NCBI GenBank assembly: GCA_900073065.1
Contig: FJOG01000026.1
Coordinates: forward strand, 142,617-206,616
DNA from: Phialocephala subalpina
Lineage: Eukaryota > Ascomycota > Leotiomycetes > Helotiales > Mollisiaceae
DNA: 64,000 bases
Direction: 5' to 3'
The notes below the pieces were generated by a model, which saw nothing but the letters and a program-made list of their open reading frames with translations, was not told the DNA's origin and ran no database searches. Below, one piece after another: positions 1 through 11,782 of the stretch (the first letter of the stretch is position 1; the number at the start of each line of letters is the position of its first letter). Both the position numbers and the translations under genes were made by a program.

Positions 1-21
1 CCAAACACCAAGATCGCCATC

Positions 22-1930
22 ATGGACCAGGACTGGGATCCCAGTGACCCTACCATGGCAATTAGCCTGGGCAAACCTTCTGAGAGCGTAAGTTACATCT
101 AAACCCTCAAGTATACTCAAGCTTCTATCGACGGCTGACATAAAAGGAACAGGAAGTCGAGGAATTTAGATCAGCACTCATCGAAGCTACCGGAAAGGCC
201 AAAGAAACACCCTATCTCTACCTGCCATGGCTAGACCGAGCTGTCAAACTTACACAGCTTGGATATCCCGAACTCGCAGCGGCAGACGCGTACAAGGTGA
301 TCCTCCTGTGTAACACTTGCCTTGACCTCGAGGATCCATTTTGGAGACATCGTTCGATTCACCACCGCTATGTACATCATATTCGCTCAGAAGAATATTC
401 CGTTCGATGTGTGTGAGACTTACATGCGCTTTGCTATTAAGAAGCTTCTATGGTTGGTGCGAGCAAGAGCGTAAGTCGAAACACCGAGTCTTTCCCCCCT
501 TGTCAACGAAATCCATCTTTCATCGAGAATGGAGCCAATAACACTAATACCTCACCAACTATCTGGTCCTCAGCGCCGTCCTCCTGAAGCTACGAGCCTT
601 CCCAGACGTCATGAGAATCTCCAGCGAAGCCCTGTACATCTACGCCGCGATCAAGGACCCCTCCGAGACCGAGAAAGGCATCCAGCGACGACTCTCCGAC
701 CGCATTCATTACGCTCAACAGGAATTCAACAAATGCGCCCAACACTATGCGGAAGATGACATGCCGTTCGAGGCTCAGAAGCAATTTCTAAGTTTCGGAT
801 TCGGCTACATCAGAACATATCATTGGGTTCTCATCGTAAGCAGGTCCGATCATTCAAGCAAATCGAAACGTGCAACGAGAACTTGAAAAAGTGGTCCAAC
901 AGCTTGGGAATTCGAACATCAATGATTGGGGGATCTAAGACAAAGCTTTTGGCCCAATCTGCTACGGCATGTTCGCCACGCGCGACATACAGAGAGGAGA
1001 GATCGTCATGACAGAGACTCATCCTTTCGCAATGTTCCTCGAACAATCGGAAACCCAATGCATGAATTGCTTCACGCCGCTTGCTTCAGCCACTTCTCTT
1101 CGTATGATGGAGTGCTGCCCAAAGGTCGCCTATTGCTCTGCAAAATGTGGGAAGTCAGCTATGGACAACTACCACAGTACGATCTACGGCAAAGACTTCT
1201 CGTCAATCATTAATCGGACCCACAGCACATACGGAGGAAAGGCAGAGGGTGCTCAGTACAACGATGGCTCGATGGAACTCGGAAACCTGAGTGGCTGGAA
1301 CGATGGGGTCACTGATAAGCACAAGCATTCTCAGTTCCCCTTTCCAGACCACGCTCCTATCTTCATGATTCGCATCCTTGCGATGTGCGTCCAAGCTAGC
1401 TACGATCCTCTTTCACACCCTAATATTGACCAGCTAAAGCCGAACGAGGGGGTGAAATGGTCTGGCCATTCAAGGGAATGGTCAAAGGTCCAATCGAAGT
1501 CTTGCAGCCGCTGGGTATCCATGTATTTGCTAACCACAACTTCGATACATGGGTCATACTTTCAATGTGGTAAGCTGTACTCCACCCCACGCTTGCGGCA
1601 ATCTAGCAAAGGCATTGCCTAATGAGCGATAGGTATCGAATCATGAATAACAGCACGTCAGCCACAATGGATTTCCCGAACCGTATCATGGCTCCGAACC
1701 ACTGCTGGTTCAACCACAGCTGCAATCCGAACGCATCAATGGTCCTTCCACGATCAGGTCGCTTCTCCGATACCGAGATCGTGGCACTGCGAGACATTGA
1801 GGAGGATGAGAAGGTCTTCGTTTCATACATCACCCCGGAAGATTTTTTGGGTGCGAAGGAGGATAGGCAGAAGAAGTTAGAGTCGTGGTTGCATACGAGC
1901 TGCAATTGCAGTAGATGTCATAAGCAGTGA
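22..1930 (+). pseudogene. SET-domain protein with MYND-like zinc motif, reading frame disrupted
   Basis: Probable SMYD-type lysine methyltransferase-like protein. Clear exons are 22-87 (starts MDQDWDPSDP), 153-296, about 340-470 (ends at GTAAGT), 574-835 and 1633-1930. A Cys-rich stretch with CPKVAYCSAKC lies near 1110-1160. The last exon carries the SET signature FNHSCNPNAS, then a catalytic-core stretch and a Cys-rich post-SET tail (CNCSRC) ending at TGA. Two breaks are visible. There is an in-frame TAA at 936-938, just before the conserved part reading AFGPICYGMFATRDIQ. The frame also shifts at the G-run 1448-1452: downstream homology (GPIEVLQPLGIHVF) is in another frame. The junctions near 297-340 and 836-880 also do not resolve cleanly. 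It may be a pseudogene, or a working gene with sequencing errors in homopolymers. The SET assignment is firm; intactness is not. Confidence 0.7.
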
Positions 1931-3244
1931 GGAATATTGACGGCTGGGTGTGAGCATCCTTGTGTTGATTAGTCTCCCACGTCTCGCGAGAAGCCCTGAT
2001 AGACAACTTTGAGGATCTTGTATGAAATAGCATCAGACTGTAGAATCAAATATCTTGTCGAAAAGTATTTCAGAAACCACAGAACAGCACAGACAGAAAG
2101 TATACTCAATTTTGCGTGATAAGACCTCGGCCATCGTTTCCAACCTTGAAACCAATCTCAAATATGATGCTTCGTGAAAATGAACCGCTCCGATATCAAC
2201 GGGAAAACTCCGCACCCCGTGACCCCGCTCCTCAGGTCGCAACAGCCCCACCGCTTCACAAACCTCACTATATAAATTTAAATAAGCAAAAACGTTTCAA
2301 CTCTAAGTGGCGGTAAAGAGTATAACTTGAGCCCGTCATACCTGAAGACGAAACCAAAACGGTATGCCCACCGCATAAAGGCCGGCGTGCCAGGGAGAGC
2401 GAAAACTCTATAAATCTAGAAATTCCAGGATCAACGGTAAATTTGAAATCTCTTCTTCTCTCTTCTCTATTTAAATATTCAATTTATCTTATTCATATCT
2501 TGGTTTTCTTTTGATTTTTTTGCCGTCACGCCGTTCATTCTTCCGCGCTTTTTTTCGTAAGTAGAGGTTATGGTGAAAATTGGGGCCGGGCTCGCTTAAA
2601 AAGGGGCAAGTTATTTTTGTTGTCTAATAGCACCAAAGTTGCACTGAAATTCTACATCGACAATTTGTGGGTGCAATATGATCCTCAATGTACACATCTT
2701 CTTACTGACAGTTTGAGGGACATCCAATGAAATTGTAAGGAAATAGCACGGACTTTCAGTACATGAGAGCTATATCATATCACTGTTCCCCTTGAAAACA
2801 AGATGTCGAGATGTAAGATTACCATCACTCGAGGTTTCTGCCTTAGAGGATGAAGTCCAACGCACTCGGAGTATCTTGGAGTATCTGAAGGGATCTTACA
2901 AAGCAATTTTTGGCAGAAGTTGGTACGGCTTCCTGGGCTGCGAAGCTTGTCCCACATATATCATTCAACAATCTGCCCAAGTCAACTCTAAGAAACTCAC
3001 ATTCACTTCAACTTCTCGCTTCACCCTCGATCCTTCGAGGCTACAAAGACTAAGAATCACCCTTCTACATAGATGGGTCTAACCTTTTGGCGTTAGCCGG
3101 AGAGAAGGCTCGTTCAGGACCCTTCCTGTTCTTCATAAAATACCGCGTCTCAACGCGTTCTCCTCGATCTTGGATACAACGTCACTTCAAGAGCAATCCA
3201 CCCAAAGCAAAAACAACCACGTACGCTGCTTGACTTTGTACGAT
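1931..3244. other. Intergenic, no gene recognised
   Basis: Only short open frames without domain-like composition. The stretch 2450-2560 is T-rich. Nothing else supported. Confidence 0.5.
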
Positions 3245-4119
3245 ATGGCAGACGTAAGTATCTCTTTCAGTATGTACTTGTTCCTCGCTCACCGATTTAG
3301 ATGATGGACTCCGAAATCGATCCCCGCCTTGGTGGTCTGAAGGTTGAGCCTGACCTTCAACCACTTCAAGACGTCGCCCCCAACCACGGGGGTGTCAGTC
3401 AACTCCAATACCCCCAACAAGGAGTCGGCAAGAAGGATGTCAAGAGCAAGAGAAAGGTTGCTATCAAGCAGGAGAATGGTGGCAGAAAGAGAACTCCAAT
3501 GCCTGCTTACATGTAAGTCCTTTCTACCACAAGCCTTCCCTTCCAAATAATCCCTTTCACAAGCCTTCCCCTCACAAGCCTTCACTTCACAAACACTCCC
3601 TTTCGCAATCCCGTAGTCCTCCTGTGCACATCTCAAACTATGTTCCGACTTAAGGGAAGGAAAATTCGTAAGCACGACATAGAGATCGAAGAAGTTCTTG
3701 CCAAGAGAACTGATCGAATCAATACTGACGGAATCCACAGTGAGCGCAAGGAGTTTGGTCTCGCCCAAATCCTGATGTCCGAATCAGAACTCTCATTCGT
3801 TCGACCATTCTACAAGTACATCCCACGAATGCCTTTCGTCAAGTACGCCGATTTCACCGCCCAAACCGTCGTCCGTATCACAGAACGCGAACTCGGCAAC
3901 CTGAATGTCTACCGTCATGCACATGGCGAGCAAAAAATCACCTTGAACCGCAACCAAGCTTTCATGGATGCTATGCCTGCTGCTGGCCGAAGATACGAGG
4001 AGTACATGGCTAGGGAGATTGTCAAGAAGGATGCGAGACTTCATTACCATGATGTTCTGCGAGTCATTCGGGAGCATGCTCTCGATGTTGACGAGTTGAG
4101 TCAGGTTTTGGAGCTTTGA
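3245..4119 (+). CDS. Small basic protein of unknown function, 199 aa
   Basis: I do not recognise the family. Three exons join in frame: 3245-3253 (ATG GCA GAC), 3301-3512 and 3741-4119, giving exactly 200 codons including the stop. Introns are 47 and 228 bp with GTAAGT donors. The N-terminal third is low-complexity and charged, with a Lys/Arg-rich patch (KKDVKSKRK, then KRTPMP) that could be a nuclear-localisation or nucleic-acid-binding segment. The C-terminal two thirds look globular: FGLAQILMSESELSFVRPFY, then a Tyr/Arg/Glu-rich helical region. No signal peptide or membrane segment. The long second intron contains three CAAGCCTTC-type direct repeats (about 3527-3590). The clean splice arithmetic and sustained open frame make a real gene likely. 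Confidence 0.65.
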
Positions 4120-4345
4120 GAATGGGAAGGAATGAGCTTTGACTGTACATAACACGAAAAGTTGATGTATGACAGTCTTGGGGAGTATGGGAGAATGGGA
4201 GTATGGCGTTTACTACGAATTACGCAACAGCGGATTTAATGAAGACACCATTGAGAAGAACAAAATTGTTTCCCAGTAGAGTGATTTTCACCATCTGATT
4301 GTCTGATACCTGATACTCGATACCTAAATCTTCCCCCCTCAGCTC

Positions 4346-5664
4346 TTAAAATGGACCCCTCGGTCCACTCGTCATGAACTTCGCACCAGGATACGTCTTC
4401 CCATACTCCATCGCACTCTTTCCATGGGGCAAATTCGGACAACTTCCCAACCCCGCCAACGCAGGCATCAACATCGTATCAACCAATCCCAAATCCTCCT
4501 GCAGCGCTGCATCACTGAAAACATTATCCAAGAAACTCGGAACATCAGCTTAAATTGCCTAGCTGATGAAGCATCCCAACCGTTCTGGATCGTTTAGATC
4601 AGAAGCAGAGTTAACAAGATCACCAGTAATATCGCGAGATCGACGCCAGAGAATGAGTTCACTTCGCCTGTGTTGCCTCCAACCTGGCAGTTGGAGGGAT
4701 AGGAAAGACATTGTTGAGCTATGGAGATCAGAATGTCCGTCAACGTCCAGGCATCGTCATCTGCACGGTGGTACCAGTTTTCGGGAACGCGTTCGTGACC
4801 ATAAGTGAAGACCAGCTTGTTATTTGCATCTCTGGTGGAGGAGGAGAAGGATTCGAAAACTTCAAGTTTCACGAAGCCTCGAGGGTATTCGGCAGAATGG
4901 TTGGCGAGAAGTTCGTAAGCGAACATGTGGGCACCGAACGTGAAGGCAATGCCAGCATAGGCAGGGGAGAAGTAATTGGGATTGGTGGTGATGGAGTGTT
5001 GCTTGCGGTTGTACTGATGCTCAGTCATGACTTGGGGTGTGAGGTTTCCTCCGGTGCGGGCCTTGGCAAGGTCGAGAAGCTCCTGGGCAAACTCTGGGTA
5101 AGAAGCACGATTGCTGTTCATGCCTGCTTCCAGCCATTCTTCACGGGTGATGGAGGCATCACCTTCTGTTTTGAGATGGCCGTATGCGCAGATGCCCGTC
5201 TCGTTACCCAGAAGGTCTCCGACAATGCCAAGTGATTGTGTTTTGTCGGAGTGGTATCCAATGGACCATCTTCCAGACAATGGGTCGCCATCGAAGAACA
5301 TGGTTGTTGTCTGTAAGAAGAGGGTGGCGGTCTTGTCCAATCCGGAAGCTTCCCACAGGCCTGTGTTGATGGTTTCAGCGGTAGCAATACCATCACGAGG
5401 GAGGTATCCATGGTTTGCAGCAGCGTTGAGATCAGCACATGGGCCACGGATATCTCCTAGTCCTAGGTCTTGCCATGCATATTCGCCCCTTGTCGAGACA
5501 GGTTGGGAAGCGGCGTCGAACTTATCATATAGTGCGTGTGTTGGCGAACCTGGATATTCTGAAAATGGGGCCCCTGGGTCAATTCCTTGATTGAAGTCAA
5601 TTTGGATGCATGAACAGGGAAAGAGTACGGAGTATTCATACGTGAGTAGAGCGCGGCTGAACAT
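4346..5664 (-). pseudogene. Heme-thiolate peroxidase (chloroperoxidase/UPO family), broken at 3' end
   Basis: Family-2 peroxidases use a cysteine-ligated heme to halogenate or oxygenate substrates and are usually secreted. Visible hallmarks are GPCADLNAAANHGYLPRDG (heme-ligand Cys; the family norm is PCP, here PCA) and EGDASITREEW (the EGD acid/magnesium motif). The frame is open from upstream of 5664 to about 4640. It then breaks. A one-base loss near 4632 shifts the frame inside the conserved ...SGVDL segment, and the correct continuation (ITGDLVNSASDL) lies in the neighbouring frame. Two in-frame stops follow, TAG at 4559-4561 and TAA at 4550-4552, before a homologous C-terminus (VPSFLDNVFSD ... 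to 4346). Both stops could come from C-to-T changes. ATG at 5664 is a guess; no convincing signal peptide is seen, so the true first exon may lie upstream. Confidence 0.8.
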
Positions 5665-5754
5665 CTTGAGAATTTTTGGTAGTTGCGAATTTTCTTCTCC
5701 GGAGAGCGGGAGGAGGGAGCTCTGTCTTATGCACAGTAGGACGTGAGCGAACAA

Positions 5755-7169
5755 AGCCGGATCTTCAAATCGGTAATTTCAATTATCCCAAAGTCATAGG
5801 AACCAAGCCATCAGAGCCCCAGATGTAGATATTAAACTCTTAGAACATCACCTGGACGTCTGGGAATGTCATGGGAATAGTTTCGTGTCCAAGCTATGAG
5901 GACCTTGGCGATGTGGGGAGCGGAGAAGAGGAGTCAAAATCCGCCAAACAATATGTGCAAGTAAAACGTCACTGCGGTACTTCAACAAGCTTATGCAAAG
6001 GAGGAGGTAGCGCTGAGCCGGCAGATGAAAGCCGCAACATGCTCAGCGGCCAGCTCCATGTTTTTCAACACCGCCACACCGGACTGCGCATGACTGAGAC
6101 TGATTTCCAATCCACGACAATTCTCTGGTCTCCCAAGACTTCGTGGCGCACTCTAAATGTCCCAATGTAGCAATGGAGGAAAGACAAGACTGACTCGCTG
6201 TCTACTCAACGTGGTCCAGATCTCTAACTAGTAACGGCTAGTGAGAATGGGGCAGCCAACTTCCCCAGATCTGCATCCAAAGCGAAGATCCGACCCGAGA
6301 GAACATAAGCTTAAAGTTAGGTTTTGGTAGACCGATCAATCTGCCGTAAATTAAACACCGGTATGCAACTGGTATTTGTCAAGAGGATACTAAACCCGGC
6401 TGTGCGGAGTTCATGATGATTCCAGCAGAATTCTCCGCCCAGAAATCTTCCCAGAGATAAAGACCTGAAAATTCAAGAGGGTGATGCAGATTGCGTACAT
6501 TCAGAATGAGATGCTTGATTGAAATGAAAAGAATGTAATCTTCACAACACAATTGGGAGTGATATGACCTCGATGCTAGCCTCGGCTTTACCCCTTTCTC
6601 TCGGCTAACGAGATCATCAATGATCGACCGCTAAAATAAGCTTCTTTTGACAATTCCCTCCGTCAAGTTGAACGCACTTTTCATTGGCCACTTGGCATCT
6701 GATTACTTTCAGGGTCTTTGGGGTTGGCGGGGCAAAGCATGGAAACATGAACATCCGTCCCAAGCGTACATCGCTTGTTTTTCTAAGCCACTTCGAGCAT
6801 CGAGCATCGAGCGTCGAGTGCTGTAGCGCACTAGCACCTGGACTCTCCACTCAAGTTGTATTTAGAACTGCTGTTCTTTGCAGAATCATGTTCTCTTGCT
6901 GTACCTTTCGATCGGAGTGAATGCTCCGCAATCTCGTACTTCGAGGCAAGTTCTCGACTTGCGAGTTGCTGAAGTCCGGAGTCTTTGCCCAGAAAAAAGT
7001 GCCGACGATGTACAAAGGGTTCAGAGTCGCGCATCGATCCAAATAGTTGCGGAGGTAGGCAAGAGTGAAGCTGGATTGGTGAAGGCGGTGGAATGGAAAT
7101 GTTCTGCCCGTTCTTGAGGCGCTGGACCAGCGCTGATGCCTCTGATCGTCTGAATGATTGATCAGATGT
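5755..7169. other. Intergenic, no gene recognised
   Basis: About 1.4 kb with many stops in all frames. The stretch around 6795-6815 has a small GCATCGAGCATCGAGCGTCGAG repeat-like run. Nothing coding is supported. Confidence 0.5.
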
Positions 7170-7360
7170 GGCTGGGCAAAACCAACCTCATTTTGCCAAC
7201 TCGTCTTGCCCGGACAAAAGTACCCAGATGTTGCCCACCATCTACCATCTTGCCTGGGTAAAAGTAGGGTAGTTTTGCCCGTCGCTCACATTTTGCCCAC
7301 TACTTTGCCCACTACTTTGCCCACTACTTTGCCCACTCATCTTCTTGCCCGGGCAAATCA
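7170..7360. repeat. TTGCCC-rich array with a 12-bp tandem core
   Basis: About eight TTGCCC words occur in 190 bp. The core 7293-7336 is a tandem of ACTACTTTGCCC (period 12, about 3.5 copies). It is flanked by looser copies and by a GCCCGGGC palindrome near 7352. It is probably a simple-repeat locus. Confidence 0.75.
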
Positions 7361-7559
7361 ACCTCCTTTTGACTCAGCTTTCCCACTTCCGATTCTCAGC
7401 GCGAGAGCTTTACGAATTTGATGAAGGGGCTGTGATCTAAACGGAAAGAGTAATCTAGAAATGGTTCCGCACTTGCGGAATAGGAAGCAAGCAGGGAATC
7501 TGCGACCTGAAAAATGAAGCATCTCAGAGATATCTTCATTGGCGCCAACCCCTAAACGG

Positions 7560-8200
7560 CAGGGTTACCCAAGTCTAAGTCAAAGTCTAAGTCTAGATTT
7601 CCTTAACCCGCTAAGTCCAAGTCAACTCGCGAGCTTAAAATAAGGCATATATCTTCCGTTTTGGCTTGAAAGAAAGTATAAATTTTTAAAATTAAAAAAT
7701 TTGTGAAAATATATTATTTTTATTTATTTTCTTATAGTTTTCAAAAATTATTTTCTAACCACTTTAAAAAATATATATAAAAGAGAAAATATTTTACTCA
7801 TTGGCTAAACCGATTTTTATAGAGTTGTCTTAGTGTTTCTAAGCTAGACTCGAGTCTAACTTAAATATAAATATCCAAGTCTAGGTTGATCCAATTCTAA
7901 TGAAAATGAGCCAATTCCAATTCCAATTCTGGCAAAAAAGGGCTTAAACTTGAATTGGACTTGGACTTCGGTAACCCTGAGTACAGTAGAGTGATTTCCA
8001 TATATTTGTGTGAGCCAAAGCCCGAATGTGCAACGCACGCTAAATCAAGTCCCCGCCATCATGTTTATCATACAATCCTCATCCCCGTTCCTTCACCCCA
8101 AATTATCATTAATGCGTAATGCGTAATGACAAATGCTCCGCCCAGCTATGCCCTACCTCCATATACAACAAAGGAAATTCTTCTCTTTCCATTACCACCT
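7560..8200. other. AT-rich gene-free stretch with AAGTCTAAGTC repeats
   Basis: The stretch 7575-7625 has several AAGTCTAAGTC/AAGTCCAAGTC words, and 7835-7890 contains related GAGTCTAACTT/CCAAGTCTAGG words. Between them, 7670-7800 is strongly AT-rich (runs of A/T such as AAATTTTTAAAATTAAAAAA). It may be a decayed repeat or a 3' matrix-type spacer. No gene seen. Confidence 0.5.
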
Positions 8201-11200
8201 TCATGCGTAGTATCTCGGTTCATCAAAGACGTGATATTTATGTCCCCTCACACCTTCGCCTTTGAACATTTGAGGGAACCGCATCCCTTCTGGAACTTGA
8301 TCTTCGTTGATTCGTGCGTTCCGTATTTCGGCATCGGGACTCTCTTTCTCGCCGATCAGGAATTTCCCGACCTGGATTTCGGTGTCTGTGATGGTTGATC
8401 TGGAGACACGAGCGTATGCTGTGCGTTTTAACCCTTTGTAGAGGATGTATTCGCACCATCGGTCCCAATCGCTTGGGTCGATGTCATGCATGCCGCTTGT
8501 TTCGGAGACGTATGTGTTGTAGTTGCCCTCCAATGGTCTGGTGACTAAGTATGAAAGCAAGATTGAGGGTCTGGGAGAAGCACCCATGAGCTTTGATAGA
8601 TACTCGGTTTGCAGTCTTCGGTCTTCTGGGTCTTCTTCTTGGCCGGAATGGAAGACATAGACGTCAACCATCTCTCCATACACGTCCAGTGTTGCCTCGA
8701 TAGCCGGTGCCAGCTCGCCAACAGGTGAGGGTAGCAAGTGATGTGTTGAGTTCACGATAGGGAATTTCGAGAGCAGAGCGCATCCCCAAGTGTGCTTGTT
8801 CGGTCCTGGTCCATAATCAACATACATGCCGAGATCCTCAGCAAGGAACTGTGTGGTGTCTCGGTTGCCCATGATGATGCGCTGAAGATCTGACTCCAAG
8901 AGGCCAATAACATCGATCTCCAGCTCCTTGATGACGTCTCGCATGCGGTATTCTGAGGACCACATGTCATTGTCAAGCGAGAAATGAATAGTCCAAATAC
9001 CAGCAGTGAGAATTTTGTCGTCCTTATGATAGGGAACATAGTCGTATGTTGGGAATCGGAGGTATGCGATTGAGACCGACATCAATTGGAGAAAGCCTAG
9101 ACCATAGAGGTAGTAGGATCGTTGCTTGCGAGAATTGAGGTAGGCGTTCAACCGCTTCTTTTGAGCGGCCGGAGTCGAGGAGACGGATGTGAACACACCA
9201 CATCCAATGAGAAGCATTGTTGCCGTCATGACCCAGTCAGTGTGCTCACGGACTAGAGGTCCACCGGGAACGAAGGCATATGCGACCACCCACACATGGA
9301 ACAAGACCATGAAGTTATAGACGAAGAATCCGATACCGAATGTCTTGGCGGGGCTTTTCCTGGCAGCTGAGCCAATCAGCGGTACAGAAGCAGCCGTGAG
9401 ATAGACTGTCAGGAGCAGTGCACCGTAGTAGCCTTTCCAGTTGCTGTAAAGGGTCAGCATGGCCGCACCGACGCAGCCAATTCCGTAGAATGCCCAGCCT
9501 CGAGCGATGCCCTCGCTGAATAGCCCAAGAGTTAGGCCAGCACCCATAGCAGCAATTGTGTAAGCACCATGAGGTGCAGAAATGGGACCTCGGATTGGAT
9601 ATCCCTCCCAGACCCAGAGGATCATTGTGCTGGAGTCTGACAATAGCGAATGGAGGCCGAAGAAGAGGCCAGCTATGCCTAGTCCAGCTAGGACTGATGA
9701 TCCTTCTTTGCGACCTTGAATGGCGAGTTCACTTCCTTTAACTGGAGCCTTGCGCGTAGACCGCAATACGGCCAAAATAGCAAGGACAAGTCCAGTACCA
9801 TTCCATCCACCGTTTGAAGCGTGCGAAGTTGGCCAAATTGGGTTACTGGTCTGCCATGCAAATTTGACGACGCTAGATGCGATCAAACCGACAATCCATG
9901 CTGAAATCTTCGCCTCCAGACGGCCAGGCTGGCCCGCTTCCGAGTACCAAGTTGCAGCCCATGACAGACACGACATCCATACTGCAAAACCTACAGTGAA
10001 AAGACGATTGGCTGGGTCAGTGACCTGATATGCAAGCAAGCCGGCGAGAGATAGGAAGTGACAAGCGCGAAGATTTTTGATAATCAACGAGCGCAGAGAT
10101 GGTATGCCAAGTAAGAAGGGTGAGACTGTTGACATGACCATCACTTCGTAGCCAGAAATACCCATGTGCCATAGCGGGAAGTCTAGGTTTGTCAGCATCG
10201 ATTTGCTCGGAGGTGCCTCCGGGATTGCTTACACCACACAAGGACACCCAAAGAGGTCAACATTGACCAGAAAACAAACTTCAATGGTTAGCCTGGACTC
10301 AATCAGCAGGGCAATATTACCTACTCCATTGTAGACATCAGCCACAGCATCAATTGCTTCTGCCCATGAGAATGCCTGGCCAAACACCTGACCAACTTGC
10401 TTTTCTTTCCTGGAAAAAGCGTTAGCGAATGATAGGGTAGGGAGGTTTTCATGATCACATACTCTTTCTCGAGGACTGCATCGGCAACCATCTTGTTTTT
10501 TCTACACCAGAGAACACTTAGAATAGTTCATAATTATGTATTGTCGTTGGAACACATATTTTACAAGACTACTTCGGAAGCCAGTGGACGTACCCCTTGC
10601 TCGATCCTTTAACATCCTTCACAACCAACTCGAAGGTGTCAAAATCAAGCGCAGTAACAGCATCAAAAGCCACATCAAACAAGATCAACGCCCATTCAAA
10701 GAAAGCATAAATGGTATATGCTGTACGGAATTAGCTTGACAATCATATGAACTATATTTGACCTTACCTCCTGCGACTTTGTGGACCTTGTGTTGGATGA
10801 AGAAATATATGAGGGGTACTAGGGTTCCAAAGAAGGCCGAGGCTAAGTATTTTCGATATTTGACAGCTCTGGCATTGTTCGGACTCAATGCCAGACATCC
10901 CAGCGTCCAAGGTAATGTAGCTACCAAGTATGATATCATAAAAATGTCGTGCCAATCGTGATCATCCGTTGATGTAACATATGTCCAACCCCCGCATGTG
11001 AGCGATCGAAATACGCCCATAAAGGCTACAAATTTCGGCAGAGTCGTGTTCGGCCGAGCTGTGAGGAGGTACCATAATGCGACGAGGGCAAATCGAGGAC
11101 CTGTATGCCATCAGCAGACATTCTTCTCCCCCAGGAAGCTTCACCTACCAGATGTGATCGCAATAAAGATCATGAAGAACGAGCGTTCTGGGTACCGATC

Positions 11201-11450
11201 GCCAATTGTCGCAGAAACCGAGGGGAACCATTCGTCAGGATATCCATAATGTTCGTTTTGTACAATCTTGTGGTAATGCAGAGAGATTCCAACAATGAGG
11301 GCGCTGAGGAAAGCAGCTGCAGAAGAGATCAGCTCGTGAAACTTTGCATCTAGAAGCTCACGCACCATATGCGACAGCCGTATGAGTCCAGGACACCCAT
11401 TTACCAGAGAAGGCGAGCACGACGTCGCCGTCCTTGAATTTGGGTGCCAT
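8201..11450 (-). CDS. CWH43: Cwh43, ceramide-remodelling protein of GPI anchors, 954 aa
   Basis: Polytopic ER/Golgi membrane protein that in yeast puts ceramide into the lipid part of GPI anchors. Its loss causes calcofluor hypersensitivity. Eight exons (transcript order): 11450-11366, 11316-11149, 11100-10768, 10720-10594, 10501-10463, 10409-10325, 10278-10233, 10182-8201. The sum is 955 codons including stop, close to the yeast protein (953 aa). N-terminal half: Frag1/DRAM-like membrane domain ([14 protein letters not shown] at the start, [40 protein letters not shown]). Then a long membrane region, and a C-terminal endonuclease/exonuclease/phosphatase-like domain from about residue 640. 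A donor GTAGGT at 10324 gives the in-frame junction YNG|FVFW; the overlapping GTAATA does not. Divergent from UTP6, 332 bp away. Confidence 0.95.
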
Positions 11451-11782
11451 TGTAATCAGGGAAAGATTTCACATCCAAAGGAACGGCATCCGAGGATCCG
11501 GAGGGAGTGGATGGTGAATAGGAACGGATTGACACGAACTGAAGTTGGTGATTTTGTTGCTTACAGAACACGCGAGGTCCGAGATGACGAGTTGCTCTTG
11601 GGCCCGAGCAACAGCCCGAAGAGCTTCTGGCTATTTACGGTAAGCGCGCTTCGGCTCGGAAAATCATGCTTCCGATGCGACGAACTGCTCCTGACCGCCT
11701 TCAGTCTGGCTAGACTCGGCAGAAAATAATAAATCCTCAAAATTGCTCGCCAAGAACTTCCTCCCATTCCACCATTTTCACC
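11451..11782. promoter_or_regulatory. Shared upstream region of CWH43 and UTP6
   Basis: The two start codons face away from each other with 332 bp between them, so this must hold both promoters. No TATA-like box or known site is evident. Confidence 0.6.

Noticed and set aside
836..858. A 23-nt GTAAGC...AAG intron in the SET gene
   Set aside because: Too short for a fungal intron; the local frame problem is left unresolved.
3289..3768. 159-codon minus-strand frame over the 199-aa unknown gene
   Set aside because: Lies antisense to well-spliced plus-strand exons and reads through their introns.
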